This document shows, one piece after another, positions 44,114 to 52,398 of a stretch of 64,000 bases of DNA. A program made the position numbers and the translations under genes. Location: assembly GCF_030316135.1 (NCBI RefSeq), contig NZ_CP128185.1, positions 3,100,001-3,164,000 of the forward strand, written 5' to 3'. Under the pieces are notes generated by a model. That model searched no databases and was not told the DNA's origin. It saw only the letters and a program-made list of their open reading frames with translations. Numbering within the stretch: position 1 is the first letter of the stretch; the number at the start of each line of letters is the position of its first letter. This DNA comes from Aliiglaciecola sp. LCG003 (lineage in GTDB: Bacteria > Pseudomonadota > Gammaproteobacteria > Enterobacterales > Alteromonadaceae).

Positions 44114-44892
44114 TTTATATAGCCAATTTTTGTCTGAAGCTGAGTTAATAAACTTTTGTAAGCGTAGACCCCTCTGGATTTTGGGCAAAATACCGAAGGC
44201 GGCGTTTGCGCCTGACTCGCATCTCTAAAACGAGTGTCAACTGGAATCACACCCGACCATACCTGACCGGTATACTTACGACACAACTCTTGATAGGCAT
44301 CTGCCGCTGCATTTACGCGCTTATCGAACATAGTAGGAATGATCAGATGTTCGAATTGTCGGTTTTGCGACTTTGCCATAATCTCCAATGTGTGCATCAT
44401 TCTCTGTAGCCCTTTTAAGGCCAGAAACTCGGTTTGTACGGGTATTAACATTCGATCACATGCAGCTACCGCGTTAACCATTAAGACTCCTAGAACCGGC
44501 GGACAATCAATAAGAATGTAATCAAAGTCATCCGCTACCAGTGCAAACGCCTTTTTCAAAATCAGCCCCATTCCACTTTGGGTACCCATGGTACGGTCCA
44601 ATGTTGCCAGCGCCATAGAGGCTGGCAAGATAAACAAAGAATCCAATTTAGTCGAACAGAGTGAATCCAGCACTCGATCACGATCTAACTCATCTCCCGC
44701 CATAAAAACATCATACACACTGCTAGATAACTCTTCTGAGTCAACCCCAAAATAATAACTTAACGAGGCCTGAGGGTCGGTATCCACCAGCATAACGCGC
44801 TTACCTTGCTGAGCAAGGAGGCCGCCTAAAGTCACTGTAGTAGTAGTTTTACCTACACCGCCTTTTTGATTGGCTATCGTCCAAACTATCAA
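44110..44892 (-). CDS. parC: ParC, ParA-like ATPase for polar chemotaxis arrays
   Basis: 260 residues of the ParA/Soj family with the deviant Walker A KGGVGKTTT at 10-18, a second motif LVDTDPQAS and the Walker B ILIDCPP. It lies between cheB and the CheW-like parP, the locus of the ParC protein that directs polar placement of chemotaxis clusters in Vibrio. It is not a chromosome-partition ParA: no parB follows. Coupled to parP by overlapping stop and start. Confidence 0.9.
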   Translation of the reverse strand: MIVWTIANQKGGVGKTTTTVTLGGLLAQQGKRVMLVDTDPQASLSYYFGVDSEELSSSVYDVFMAGDELDRDRVLDSLCSTKLDSLFILPASMALATLDRTMGTQSGMGLILKKAFALVADDFDYILIDCPPVLGVLMVNAVAACDRMLIPVQTEFLALKGLQRMMHTLEIMAKSQNRQFEHLIIPTMFDKRVNAAADAYQELCRKYTGQVWSGVIPVDTRFRDASQAQTPPSVFCPKSRGVYAYKSLLTQLQTKIGYIK

Positions 44893-44928
44893 TTAGTTGC
44901 TCTGTTCATTGGTTGCACGTTATTTTTC

Positions 44929-46065
44929 TTATTTTACCTGCATTTCTGACAGTATGCTCTTAGCAATTTCTCCAATAGGCAGGTTGCGTGAAGCGATATT
45001 TGCCACAGTTACAGCCTGAGGCATACCATAAACTACGCTAGTGTCTTCGTCTTGAGCCCAAATGGTCGCGCCTTTCGTCTTCAACGCACGACTACCTTCT
45101 TTACCGTCAGACCCCATACCTGTCAATATGATACCTAATACATCCCCGGCAAATACCTCACTTAATGAAGTAAATGTAACGTCTACACTGGGTTTAAAAA
45201 GTAAATGATCATTGTCCAAACCGTCGCTAAGACGAATTCGTGCATTGCGTGCCGTCCCTTCGATTAACATCTGTTTTCCGCCTGGCGCTAAATAAGCGCT
45301 GCCAGCTTGTAAAAGATCACCGGCCTCGGCCTCTTTAACCTTAATTGCACAATGCTCATTTAAGCGTTCTGCAAATGCTTTGGTAAAACTACCTGGCATA
45401 TGTTGAACTAGCAATATTGGGTAAGGAAAGGACTGGGGTAAACTAGTCAGAACCTTTTGCAAAGCAACCGGCCCTCCGGTAGACGTTCCAATTGCTAAGG
45501 CCGCATAACGCTTTCCTGACGAACGTAAATTGGCGGCGACTCCAGCAGAAGGACTATTAGCTGATGAAGGGGCCACCGAAGAGCTAGTAGCACGCATAAA
45601 GATTTGTGTTTTCGCTGTAGTTCCAGGAGAACTCGCAGAGCTAAGCGTCCGCCTAGCAACAACTTTGCCTTTACTTGCTAAAGCCCGCACGCGGGATTGG
45701 AGTAAATCAATAGACTCTTTACGATTACTAGCAATATCTTCAAATTTCTTAGGCAAGAAATCCAAAGCCCCTGCCTCTAAGGCATCTAAGGTGGCTTGTG
45801 CCCCGTCGTGGGTTAAAGAAGAGAACATTAATATAGGAACCGGTTTAGTAGCCATAATGCGCTTAACTGCGGTGATACCATCCATGACGGGCATTTCTAC
45901 ATCCATGGTGATTACATCAGGCTTCATTTCAGCATTTAGCTTTATGGCTTCCTCGCCATTTCGCGCTACACCAACAACTTCTAAAAAGGCATCCTGATTC
46001 AGATAATCCTTAACACGACGGCTAAAAAAACTTGAGTCATCAACCACCAATACTCTATATGCCAT
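44929..46065 (-). CDS. cheB: Chemotaxis response regulator protein-glutamate methylesterase CheB
   Basis: 378 residues. The receiver domain (1-125) has phospho-acceptor Asp55 (PDVITMDVEMPVMDG). An Ala/Ser-rich linker follows, then the methylesterase domain with catalytic Ser in IGTSTGGPVALQK, His in LLVQHMPGSFT and Asp in ILTGMGSDGKEG. It removes methyl groups from receptors and adapts the chemotaxis signal. No cheR is in the window. It follows cheA by 24 bases. Confidence 0.97.
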   Translation of the reverse strand: MAYRVLVVDDSSFFSRRVKDYLNQDAFLEVVGVARNGEEAIKLNAEMKPDVITMDVEMPVMDGITAVKRIMATKPVPILMFSSLTHDGAQATLDALEAGALDFLPKKFEDIASNRKESIDLLQSRVRALASKGKVVARRTLSSASSPGTTAKTQIFMRATSSSVAPSSANSPSAGVAANLRSSGKRYAALAIGTSTGGPVALQKVLTSLPQSFPYPILLVQHMPGSFTKAFAERLNEHCAIKVKEAEAGDLLQAGSAYLAPGGKQMLIEGTARNARIRLSDGLDNDHLLFKPSVDVTFTSLSEVFAGDVLGIILTGMGSDGKEGSRALKTKGATIWAQDEDTSVVYGMPQAVTVANIASRNLPIGEIAKSILSEMQVK

Positions 46066-46089
46066 TGTGAAAAAATGCCTCGTTAGTGG

Positions 46090-48189
46090 TTATTTCTTTT
46101 TCGCATATCGCTTTAACAGATTTGGAATATCTAGGATTAAAGCAATGCCACCATCACTGGTAATCGTTGCGCCAGCCATACCAGGCGTGCCTTGCAACAA
46201 TGCATCGAGGGGTTTAATCACTACTTCTTCTTGACCAATCAAAGCATCAACTACAAAGCCTACTTGCTGAGTACCAATTTGGACTACAACAACATGACCT
46301 AAATTAGGATCCGTTTTACCTTTACCCCGCTTTAACCAGTCCCGAAGATAAAACAACGGAATCGCTTTCGAGCGGACTATCATGGTGAGTTGGTTGTCAA
46401 CCGTGTTGGTTTTACTCATATCCATGTTAATTATTTCGTTTACCGCGCCCAAGGGTAATGCAAAAGTTTGATCACCAACTACGATCATCAAGGTTGGCAA
46501 AATAGCCAATGTCAAAGGCACTTTTATCTCTAAACGGGTGCCTTTACCCAGTTGAGAGTCGATATTCACAGTCCCATTGAGCTGGTTAATTTTAGTTTTC
46601 ACCACATCCATGCCAACACCCCGTCCTGAAATATCAGATATTTCAGTTTTGGTGGAGAATCCAGGCGCGAAAATCAAATTAAAGGCTTCGACATCAGACA
46701 TTCTAGCGGCGGCATCAGCATCCAAAACACCGCGACTAATTGCTATGTCTTTTAACTTGTCTGCATCCATTCCCTTACCATCATCTGCAATGGTAAGTAA
46801 TATATGGTCCCCTTCTTGGGAAGCCGATAACTTGACGATCCCCATCGAAGGCTTGCCCGCAGCAACCCGATCGGCCGGCATTTCAATACCATGATCGACT
46901 GAGTTTCTCACTAAGTGGACCAAAGGATCCGCTAAGGCCTCAACTAGGTTTTTATCTAAATCTGTTTCTTCGCCTTCAAGCTCTAAAGTGATTTCTTTCT
47001 TAAGAGTTCTGGCTAAATCCCTAACCACTCGGGGAAAACGTCCGAAAACCTTTTTAATCGGTTGCATGCGGGTCTTCATCACCGCACCTTGCAAATCACC
47101 AGTCACCACATCTAGATTGGCAATGGCTTTAGTCATACTTTCATCGTTGACATTGATGCCTAGACTTAGCAGACGATTTCGAACCAACACTAACTCTCCA
47201 ACCATGTTCATGATTTGGTCGAGTCGTTTAGTGTCCACGCGAACCGTGGTCTCACCTTGGGCAGCGCTACCGGAGGCTTTCTTCTCATCTTTCTTCGGCG
47301 CTGCTTTAGCTACAGCCGCTGGTGCAGGTTTAGCTGCTTCAGATGGTGCCGCTGGAGGAGGAGGCGGTGGTGGTGGTGGCGGCGAAGGCGGGGCCGGATC
47401 TTGAACTGCCGGACCTTTTCCACTGCCGTGCAATTGATCGAGTAGAGCTTCGAACTCGTCATCTGTAATTTCTTCGGTACCAGAACTTGGCTGAGAAGCT
47501 GCGGCAGGGGGCGCTTTGTCGACAGGTTTTTTCTCTGCAACAAATTTACCTTCGCCATGCAATTGATCCAGCAAAGCTTCAAATTCATCATCGCTAATGT
47601 CTTGTTCTGAACCGTTATCAATTACTACTGCAGGTTCAGGCGCACTTTTGTTTGGCGCGGCGCTTCCATGTAATTCATCTAATAATGCTTCAAATTCGTC
47701 TTCACTGATATCATCTATGTTTTCAGAACTTCCAGCATCGCCAGATTCTGCTACCTGTGGTGCAGCTGTTGAGACAACCGCCACTTGCTCATCTTGAGAT
47801 TCAGGTTTGCTAAGTCGATGCAAGGTATCCAACAACTCTTTGTCAGCAGGTACCAAGGGGTCCCTGGCTTTGACATTTTCGAACATTTCGACAACCACAT
47901 CAGTGGCTTGTAATATTACGTCCATCAACTCTGGAGTTAATGTTCGTTGTCGATTTCGCATAACATCGAAAACGTTTTCCGCACCATGACAAATATCTAC
48001 CAATTCTGATAGAGCCAAAAAGCCAGCCCCACCCTTCACGGTATGATATCCGCGAAATATAGCATTTAGTAAATCAGAGTCTTCCGGATTGTTTTCGAGG
48101 TCTACGAGTTGCTCCTGCAATAGTTCCAGTATTTCACCGGCCTCGACTAAAAAGTCCTGTAGGATATCCTCGTCAACTTCAAAAGACAT
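46090..48189 (-). CDS. cheA: Chemotaxis histidine kinase CheA
   Basis: 699 residues. The HPt domain has His49 (GYHTVKGGAGF). In place of a clear CheY-binding P2 domain is a 180-residue linker with three copies of an acidic motif (EFEALLDxLHG) at 159-175, 197-212 and 239-255, then a run of 10 prolines after residue 269. The dimer domain starts near 310 (ETTVRVDTKRLDQIMNMVGELVL), followed by the kinase domain with N-box LVRNSVDHGIE and G1 IADDGKGMD, and the CheW-like C-terminal domain. It phosphorylates CheY and CheB. Flanked by cheZ and cheB. Confidence 0.97.
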   Translation of the reverse strand: MSFEVDEDILQDFLVEAGEILELLQEQLVDLENNPEDSDLLNAIFRGYHTVKGGAGFLALSELVDICHGAENVFDVMRNRQRTLTPELMDVILQATDVVVEMFENVKARDPLVPADKELLDTLHRLSKPESQDEQVAVVSTAAPQVAESGDAGSSENIDDISEDEFEALLDELHGSAAPNKSAPEPAVVIDNGSEQDISDDEFEALLDQLHGEGKFVAEKKPVDKAPPAAASQPSSGTEEITDDEFEALLDQLHGSGKGPAVQDPAPPSPPPPPPPPPPAAPSEAAKPAPAAVAKAAPKKDEKKASGSAAQGETTVRVDTKRLDQIMNMVGELVLVRNRLLSLGINVNDESMTKAIANLDVVTGDLQGAVMKTRMQPIKKVFGRFPRVVRDLARTLKKEITLELEGEETDLDKNLVEALADPLVHLVRNSVDHGIEMPADRVAAGKPSMGIVKLSASQEGDHILLTIADDGKGMDADKLKDIAISRGVLDADAAARMSDVEAFNLIFAPGFSTKTEISDISGRGVGMDVVKTKINQLNGTVNIDSQLGKGTRLEIKVPLTLAILPTLMIVVGDQTFALPLGAVNEIINMDMSKTNTVDNQLTMIVRSKAIPLFYLRDWLKRGKGKTDPNLGHVVVVQIGTQQVGFVVDALIGQEEVVIKPLDALLQGTPGMAGATITSDGGIALILDIPNLLKRYAKKK
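47425..47715 (-). repeat. Three copies of an acidic 16-17-residue motif in the CheA linker
   Basis: The codons encode DDISEDEFEALLDELHG, DISDDEFEALLDQLHG and EEITDDEFEALLDQLHG, 38-42 residues apart and joined by Ala/Pro/Ser-rich spacers. The copies differ at third codon positions, so they are kept by selection rather than recent duplication. A proline run follows immediately (about 47340-47390). Confidence 0.9.
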
Positions 48190-48202
48190 GCATCATTTCC
48201 TC

Positions 48203-48970
48203 TTAAAAGCCCAAGCTAGATAATAAGTCGTCAACGTCATCCTGACCCGACACCACGTCATCCCGCGTATCTGCATCGATGATTGGTCCTTCCGCTTTGA
48301 CTTTATCGGACTGAGGTTCAGTTTTGTTAGCACTTTCGTCATATTTCGACATTAAACTGTTTGCTTCTGGTGACCCAAACACTGTCAACATGTTAACTAA
48401 GCTCAATTCAACTTCTTTAACCAATTCAATTACTCTGCGGATAACCTGACCGGTCAAGTCCTGGTAACCCTGAGCCATTAATACCTCAGTAAGCAGAGTA
48501 TTTAGTTTAGCAGTATCTGCGGAGGATTCTTCTAAAAGCGAATCTAATTCGTAGCATAAGCTCTTAAACTCACCTATTTGCAGCTGTCTGGTCATTAATT
48601 TTTTCCATTCAGGCAAAATTTTGGCGATCCCTGAATGTAGCCTTTCTGCTATCGGCATACTTGTTTCGACCGCATCCATCGTCTGGTTAGCAGCTTTTTC
48701 AGTGGTTTCAATCACGTAATTGAGACGACTTTGCGCATCTGGAATTTCTTCTGTCGCCAAATTAGAAATCCGCGGGTCTAACTGAAAGGTATTTAACGAA
48801 TCATGCAGTTGACGGGTTAGCTTACCCACTTCAGCAAACAATTCGACAGAATCGGTTAATGATGCTTCTTCGAGTAATTCTTTGGCCGCAAGGTTATCTC
48901 CTTGTTCCAAAAGAGCCACTAACTTTCTCGCATCTTCAATCGATAACGGTGCTTCGACAGAGCTGGTCAT
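48203..48970 (-). CDS. cheZ: CheY-P phosphatase CheZ
   Basis: 255 residues, mostly long helices. The active-site segment AQGYQDLTGQVIRRVIEL holds the Asp and the Gln that places the water for CheY-P hydrolysis, and the C-terminal DDVDDLLSSLGF is the acidic helix that binds CheY. It ends the signal in the cytoplasm. Between cheY and cheA, 13 bases before the cheA start. Confidence 0.97.
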   Translation of the reverse strand: MTSSVEAPLSIEDARKLVALLEQGDNLAAKELLEEASLTDSVELFAEVGKLTRQLHDSLNTFQLDPRISNLATEEIPDAQSRLNYVIETTEKAANQTMDAVETSMPIAERLHSGIAKILPEWKKLMTRQLQIGEFKSLCYELDSLLEESSADTAKLNTLLTEVLMAQGYQDLTGQVIRRVIELVKEVELSLVNMLTVFGSPEANSLMSKYDESANKTEPQSDKVKAEGPIIDADTRDDVVSGQDDVDDLLSSLGF

Positions 48971-49005
48971 TAAGACACTCCTATTGTGTTGTTAACAGGT
49001 GAGTC

Positions 49006-49389
49006 TTAACCCAAACGCTCAAAAATTTTGTCAAGCTTTTCCTTCAGTGTAGCTGCAGTAAAAGGTTTAACAACATAACCATTTACACCTGCCTGCGCAG
49101 CGGCAACGATTTGTTCTTTTTTGGCTTCAGCCGTTACCATCAAAACTGGTAAATGCTTCAAGCTATCATCTGCACGAATCGCTCTAAGAAGATCAATTCC
49201 CTGCATGCCGGGCATATTCCAGTCTGTTACCACAAAGTCAAACTCTCCTTGTTGCAACATAGGAAGTGCAGTGCTGCCATCATCGGCCTCCTGCACATTA
49301 GTAAACCCAAGATCTTTAAGTAGATTTTTAATGATACGTCTCATTGTTGAAAAATCATCAACCACAAGAATTTTCATACTTTTATTCAA
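49006..49389 (-). CDS. cheY: Chemotaxis response regulator CheY
   Basis: About 127 residues. Phospho-acceptor Asp near residue 56 ([13 protein letters not shown]), acidic pair ([11 protein letters not shown]), Thr of VTAEAKKEQ and Lys of [10 protein letters not shown] are all in place. It binds FliM to switch the motor. Start: TTG at 49389 has GGAGG 5 bases upstream; TTG 49401 and ATG 49377 are in frame too. The product is nearly the same in each case. Confidence 0.96.
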   Translation of the reverse strand: MNKSMKILVVDDFSTMRRIIKNLLKDLGFTNVQEADDGSTALPMLQQGEFDFVVTDWNMPGMQGIDLLRAIRADDSLKHLPVLMVTAEAKKEQIVAAAQAGVNGYVVKPFTAATLKEKLDKIFERLG

Positions 49390-49425
49390 AACTGCCTCCA
49401 ATGAGGATTAAACCAAAATTATATT

Positions 49426-50160
49426 CTATTGTTCTTCGTTCATTCGCCAAGAATGCATTTTATTTTTCAATTTAAGCATCGCCTGACTATGAATTTGGCT
49501 AACTCTCGATTCACTCACCTCGAGTACTTCACCAATTTCGCGTAGATTGAGTTCTTCATCATAGTATAACGACAATACAATCGCTTCTCGCTCAGGTAAA
49601 GTAGTAATAGCATGGGCGAGGGCTTTTTGAAATGATCCTTGTAATAAATCCTGAAATGGAGCATCGCTACCTTTATTTTGCTCGGTAGAAATTACATCTT
49701 CAGTAATACCCAGATCTTCGATTCCAATAATTTTACCCGCGTTTACTTCATTCAACATTTGATGATAATCAGTGAGAGAAACTTGAAGTTTTTCAGCCAC
49801 ATCAACATCTCTGGCGTCCCTTCCTGTCTCACGCTCAACCTGATTAATGGCTTCAGTAATGGCACGACCGTTCTTATGCACAGAACGAGGTGTCCAATCA
49901 CCTTTGCGAATTTCGTCTAACATGGCTCCGCGTATACGGATACCGGCAAAGGTCTCAAAACTTGCACCTTTGGTGCCATCAAAATTTTTCGCTGCCTCAA
50001 GCAATCCAATCATGCCAGATTGAATTAAATCATCGACTAATACACTAGCAGGCAACCTAGCCAAAAGATGATGTGCAATGCGCTTAACCAGAGAAGCATG
50101 TCTTTCTACCAATTGGGCCATATTGACCTGTTGTTGATAAGCTGCAGCTTTTCTATTCAC
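49426..50160 (-). CDS. fliA: Flagellar sigma factor FliA (sigma-28)
   Basis: 244 residues with regions 2 (HASLVKRIAHHLLARLP, then DDLIQSGMIGLLEAAKNFD), 3 (FAGIRIRGAMLDEIRKGDWTPRS) and 4 (TLPEREAIVLSLYYDEELNLREIGEVLEVSESRVSQIHSQA). It drives late flagellar and chemotaxis genes. The GTG start overlaps the flhG stop (GTGA), so translation is coupled. No flgM is in the window. Confidence 0.97.
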   Translation of the reverse strand: MNRKAAAYQQQVNMAQLVERHASLVKRIAHHLLARLPASVLVDDLIQSGMIGLLEAAKNFDGTKGASFETFAGIRIRGAMLDEIRKGDWTPRSVHKNGRAITEAINQVERETGRDARDVDVAEKLQVSLTDYHQMLNEVNAGKIIGIEDLGITEDVISTEQNKGSDAPFQDLLQGSFQKALAHAITTLPEREAIVLSLYYDEELNLREIGEVLEVSESRVSQIHSQAMLKLKNKMHSWRMNEEQ

Positions 50161-51023
50161 CCTTGACCACCCACCGCCTTGTCGACAATAAGTTGCTCAA
50201 GGAAAAATTCTAAATGGCCACCAGGCTGATTAGGTATAGGCCATTGCAATGCTTTTTCGGCTAAGCCTTTAATCGCTACAGCAGCAGGTGAACTAGGAAA
50301 AGCATCGACTATCGCCCTTTGCTTACGCACTGAATTGCGAATATTCTCATCGTAGGGAATAGTCGCAACCAATTCCAACGCCACATCTAAGAAGCGATTG
50401 GTCACTTTAGACAACTTAGCAAACAACTCTTGGCCTTCGCGCATATTACGCACCATGTTTGCAACAATCTTAAACCGAAATACGCCATGTTCACGGTTGA
50501 GTAATTTGATCAGCGCATATGCATCTGTCAATGATGTTGGCTCGTCGCAAACAACCATCATGATGTCTTGAGAGGCACGGGAAAAGCTTAGCACCATATC
50601 TGAAATGCCAGCGGCGGTATCGACGATAAGTACATCGATATCGGTTCTTAGCTCACTGAACGCTCGGATAAGTCCGGCATGTTCAGTTGGACTTAATTCT
50701 GTCATAGATTGAGAGCCTGAGGTGGCCGGCGCAATTAGCACGCCATGGGGCCCCATCACTAATACCTCATCTAAGGTGCATTCACCTGACAGTACATGAG
50801 AGAGATTTTTTTCGACCCTTAAACCTAGCATTACATCAACATTAGCCAAACCCAAGTCAGCATCTAGCACCATGACTCGCTTGCCCGTTTTAGCCATTGA
50901 AATTGCAGTATTAAGGGTAATGTTTGTTTTACCTACACCGCCTTTACCGCCGGTGACCGCAATTACTTTAATTAATCGAGATTGATTCATTCTTCTTAAG
51001 CTACTCGCTTGGTCCTCAATCAT
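50157..51023 (-). CDS. flhG: FlhG/FleN, MinD-like regulator of flagellar number
   Basis: 288 residues. Deviant Walker A GGKGGVGKTNI near 25-35, switch I and II-type segments VLDADLGLANVDVMLGL and LIVDTAAGISD, and a C-terminal membrane-targeting helix typical of MinD/FlhG. It limits flagella to one or few at the pole and acts against FlhF. Start and stop both overlap neighbours by 4 bases (flhF and fliA). Confidence 0.96.
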   Translation of the reverse strand: MIEDQASSLRRMNQSRLIKVIAVTGGKGGVGKTNITLNTAISMAKTGKRVMVLDADLGLANVDVMLGLRVEKNLSHVLSGECTLDEVLVMGPHGVLIAPATSGSQSMTELSPTEHAGLIRAFSELRTDIDVLIVDTAAGISDMVLSFSRASQDIMMVVCDEPTSLTDAYALIKLLNREHGVFRFKIVANMVRNMREGQELFAKLSKVTNRFLDVALELVATIPYDENIRNSVRKQRAIVDAFPSSPAAVAIKGLAEKALQWPIPNQPGGHLEFFLEQLIVDKAVGGQG

Positions 51024-52348
51024 ACTGACATTGCCGACTTTTGAACTTCGATTTTACCAGTATGGAGCAAACCATATTTTTTATAAAGCTTAGCCGCTGT
51101 TGATATTAAATACTTTGCATCGGCAACTTTAATATCCTCAGGGACACTTTGTCCATCCGTTAAATAACTAACGGCTAATTTGTGTTCAATTGCCACACTA
51201 AGCGCTTCACCAAGACTGTAACATTCGTCCAACTTGGTAAAAATACATCCCTGCAATGAAATGTGTTGATAAGCACTAAGGGTATGCTCCATTACCCGAT
51301 GTTGAGCATTCGCCTGCATCACAACATATTTTTTGATACTAGCACAAGAATGCTGATTTAACGTATCTAACTGTTTGATCAATCTGGCGTCACGTTGCCC
51401 AAATCCAGCTGTATCAATTAAAACCAGTCGCTTATTGCGAAGTTGAAAAAGTATATCTGATAACTCTTGGGCATTTTGCGCTTTTTTTACTGAACAGCCA
51501 ATTATTTTTCCATAGGTTGCTAACTGCTCGTATGCCGCAATACGATATGAATCAATCGTTACCATTGCAACCTGGTCTGCACCGTATTTTTGCGCAGCTC
51601 TGGCGGCCAACTTAGCAATGGTAGTTGTCTTACCTGTCCCCGTGGGTCCGACCAGTGCAACTACCCCTTTATCGTTTAAGATAGCATTACCTGTGGTCTG
51701 AATTTTATTAGACAATAGTTTAAGTAGGAATAACCAAGACTGACGTTCGTCAGTATTTTCAGGAGCATAAGAGACGACATCTTCAGCAATGGCGGGGCTT
51801 ATCCCCATTTGGATCAACCTAGATGAGAGGTATCCATGCATAGGATGATTGCGTTGAGTTTCTTGCTTAAATAAACCAGATACCTGAAATTGCAGCACAT
51901 TACGTAGGGAATTGAGTTCATTTCGGATTTCGGTGATCGCAGTTTGATTGTCAATATCAGGCAAGCTACGCACAGGTTGCGCGCTAGCTTTAGTTACATT
52001 GCTCGATAGGTCACTGCTTTGACCTTGCTGCTCTAGCAGTTCCCGTAGGCTATCAGGGCCAGAGTCGCCAATAATTTCGCTCAAACTAGGGATATTTTTG
52101 TTTGGCGACGGCTTAGCAGAGGGTTGACTCGCCTGAGGTCTTGTGTTTGTGGGCGCTTGACTTAATGTAGTGGCGCCTCCCCACGGCTCGTTATTGGGTT
52201 TGTCTAATGGTTTGTCATAGGCCGCGATAATTTCAATACCGCCGGCAATTTTCTTGTTTGACATAATCACAGCTTCACCGCCCAACTCAGTTTTCACTTG
52301 TTTGAGCGCTTCGCGCATGTCTTTTCCAATAAAGCGTCTAATTTTCAC
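51020..52348 (-). CDS. flhF: FlhF, SRP-type GTPase for polar flagellar placement
   Basis: 442 residues: a basic N-terminal B domain (MKIRRFIGKDMREALKQVKTELG), a variable Pro/Gln-rich stretch (50-130), helical N domain, and the G domain with G1 GPTGTGKT at 234-241, G3 DTAGFGQRD and G4 TKLDE. It recruits the first flagellar ring proteins to the pole. It lies between flhA and flhG with a 4-base overlap to flhG. Confidence 0.97.
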   Translation of the reverse strand: MKIRRFIGKDMREALKQVKTELGGEAVIMSNKKIAGGIEIIAAYDKPLDKPNNEPWGGATTLSQAPTNTRPQASQPSAKPSPNKNIPSLSEIIGDSGPDSLRELLEQQGQSSDLSSNVTKASAQPVRSLPDIDNQTAITEIRNELNSLRNVLQFQVSGLFKQETQRNHPMHGYLSSRLIQMGISPAIAEDVVSYAPENTDERQSWLFLLKLLSNKIQTTGNAILNDKGVVALVGPTGTGKTTTIAKLAARAAQKYGADQVAMVTIDSYRIAAYEQLATYGKIIGCSVKKAQNAQELSDILFQLRNKRLVLIDTAGFGQRDARLIKQLDTLNQHSCASIKKYVVMQANAQHRVMEHTLSAYQHISLQGCIFTKLDECYSLGEALSVAIEHKLAVSYLTDGQSVPEDIKVADAKYLISTAAKLYKKYGLLHTGKIEVQKSAMSV

Positions 52349-52398
52349 ATCGCCCCCTAACTAGCGAATACAGAATGTCTTTTTCGACAATCGTCATT

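Noticed and set aside
44110-44892. Chromosome or plasmid partition parA
   Set aside because: No parB follows and the setting between cheB and a CheW-domain protein fits the chemotaxis ParC instead.
46577-47404. Long open frames antisense to cheA, including one with a Gly run
   Set aside because: They mirror the CheA linker and proline run on the other strand and have no features of their own.
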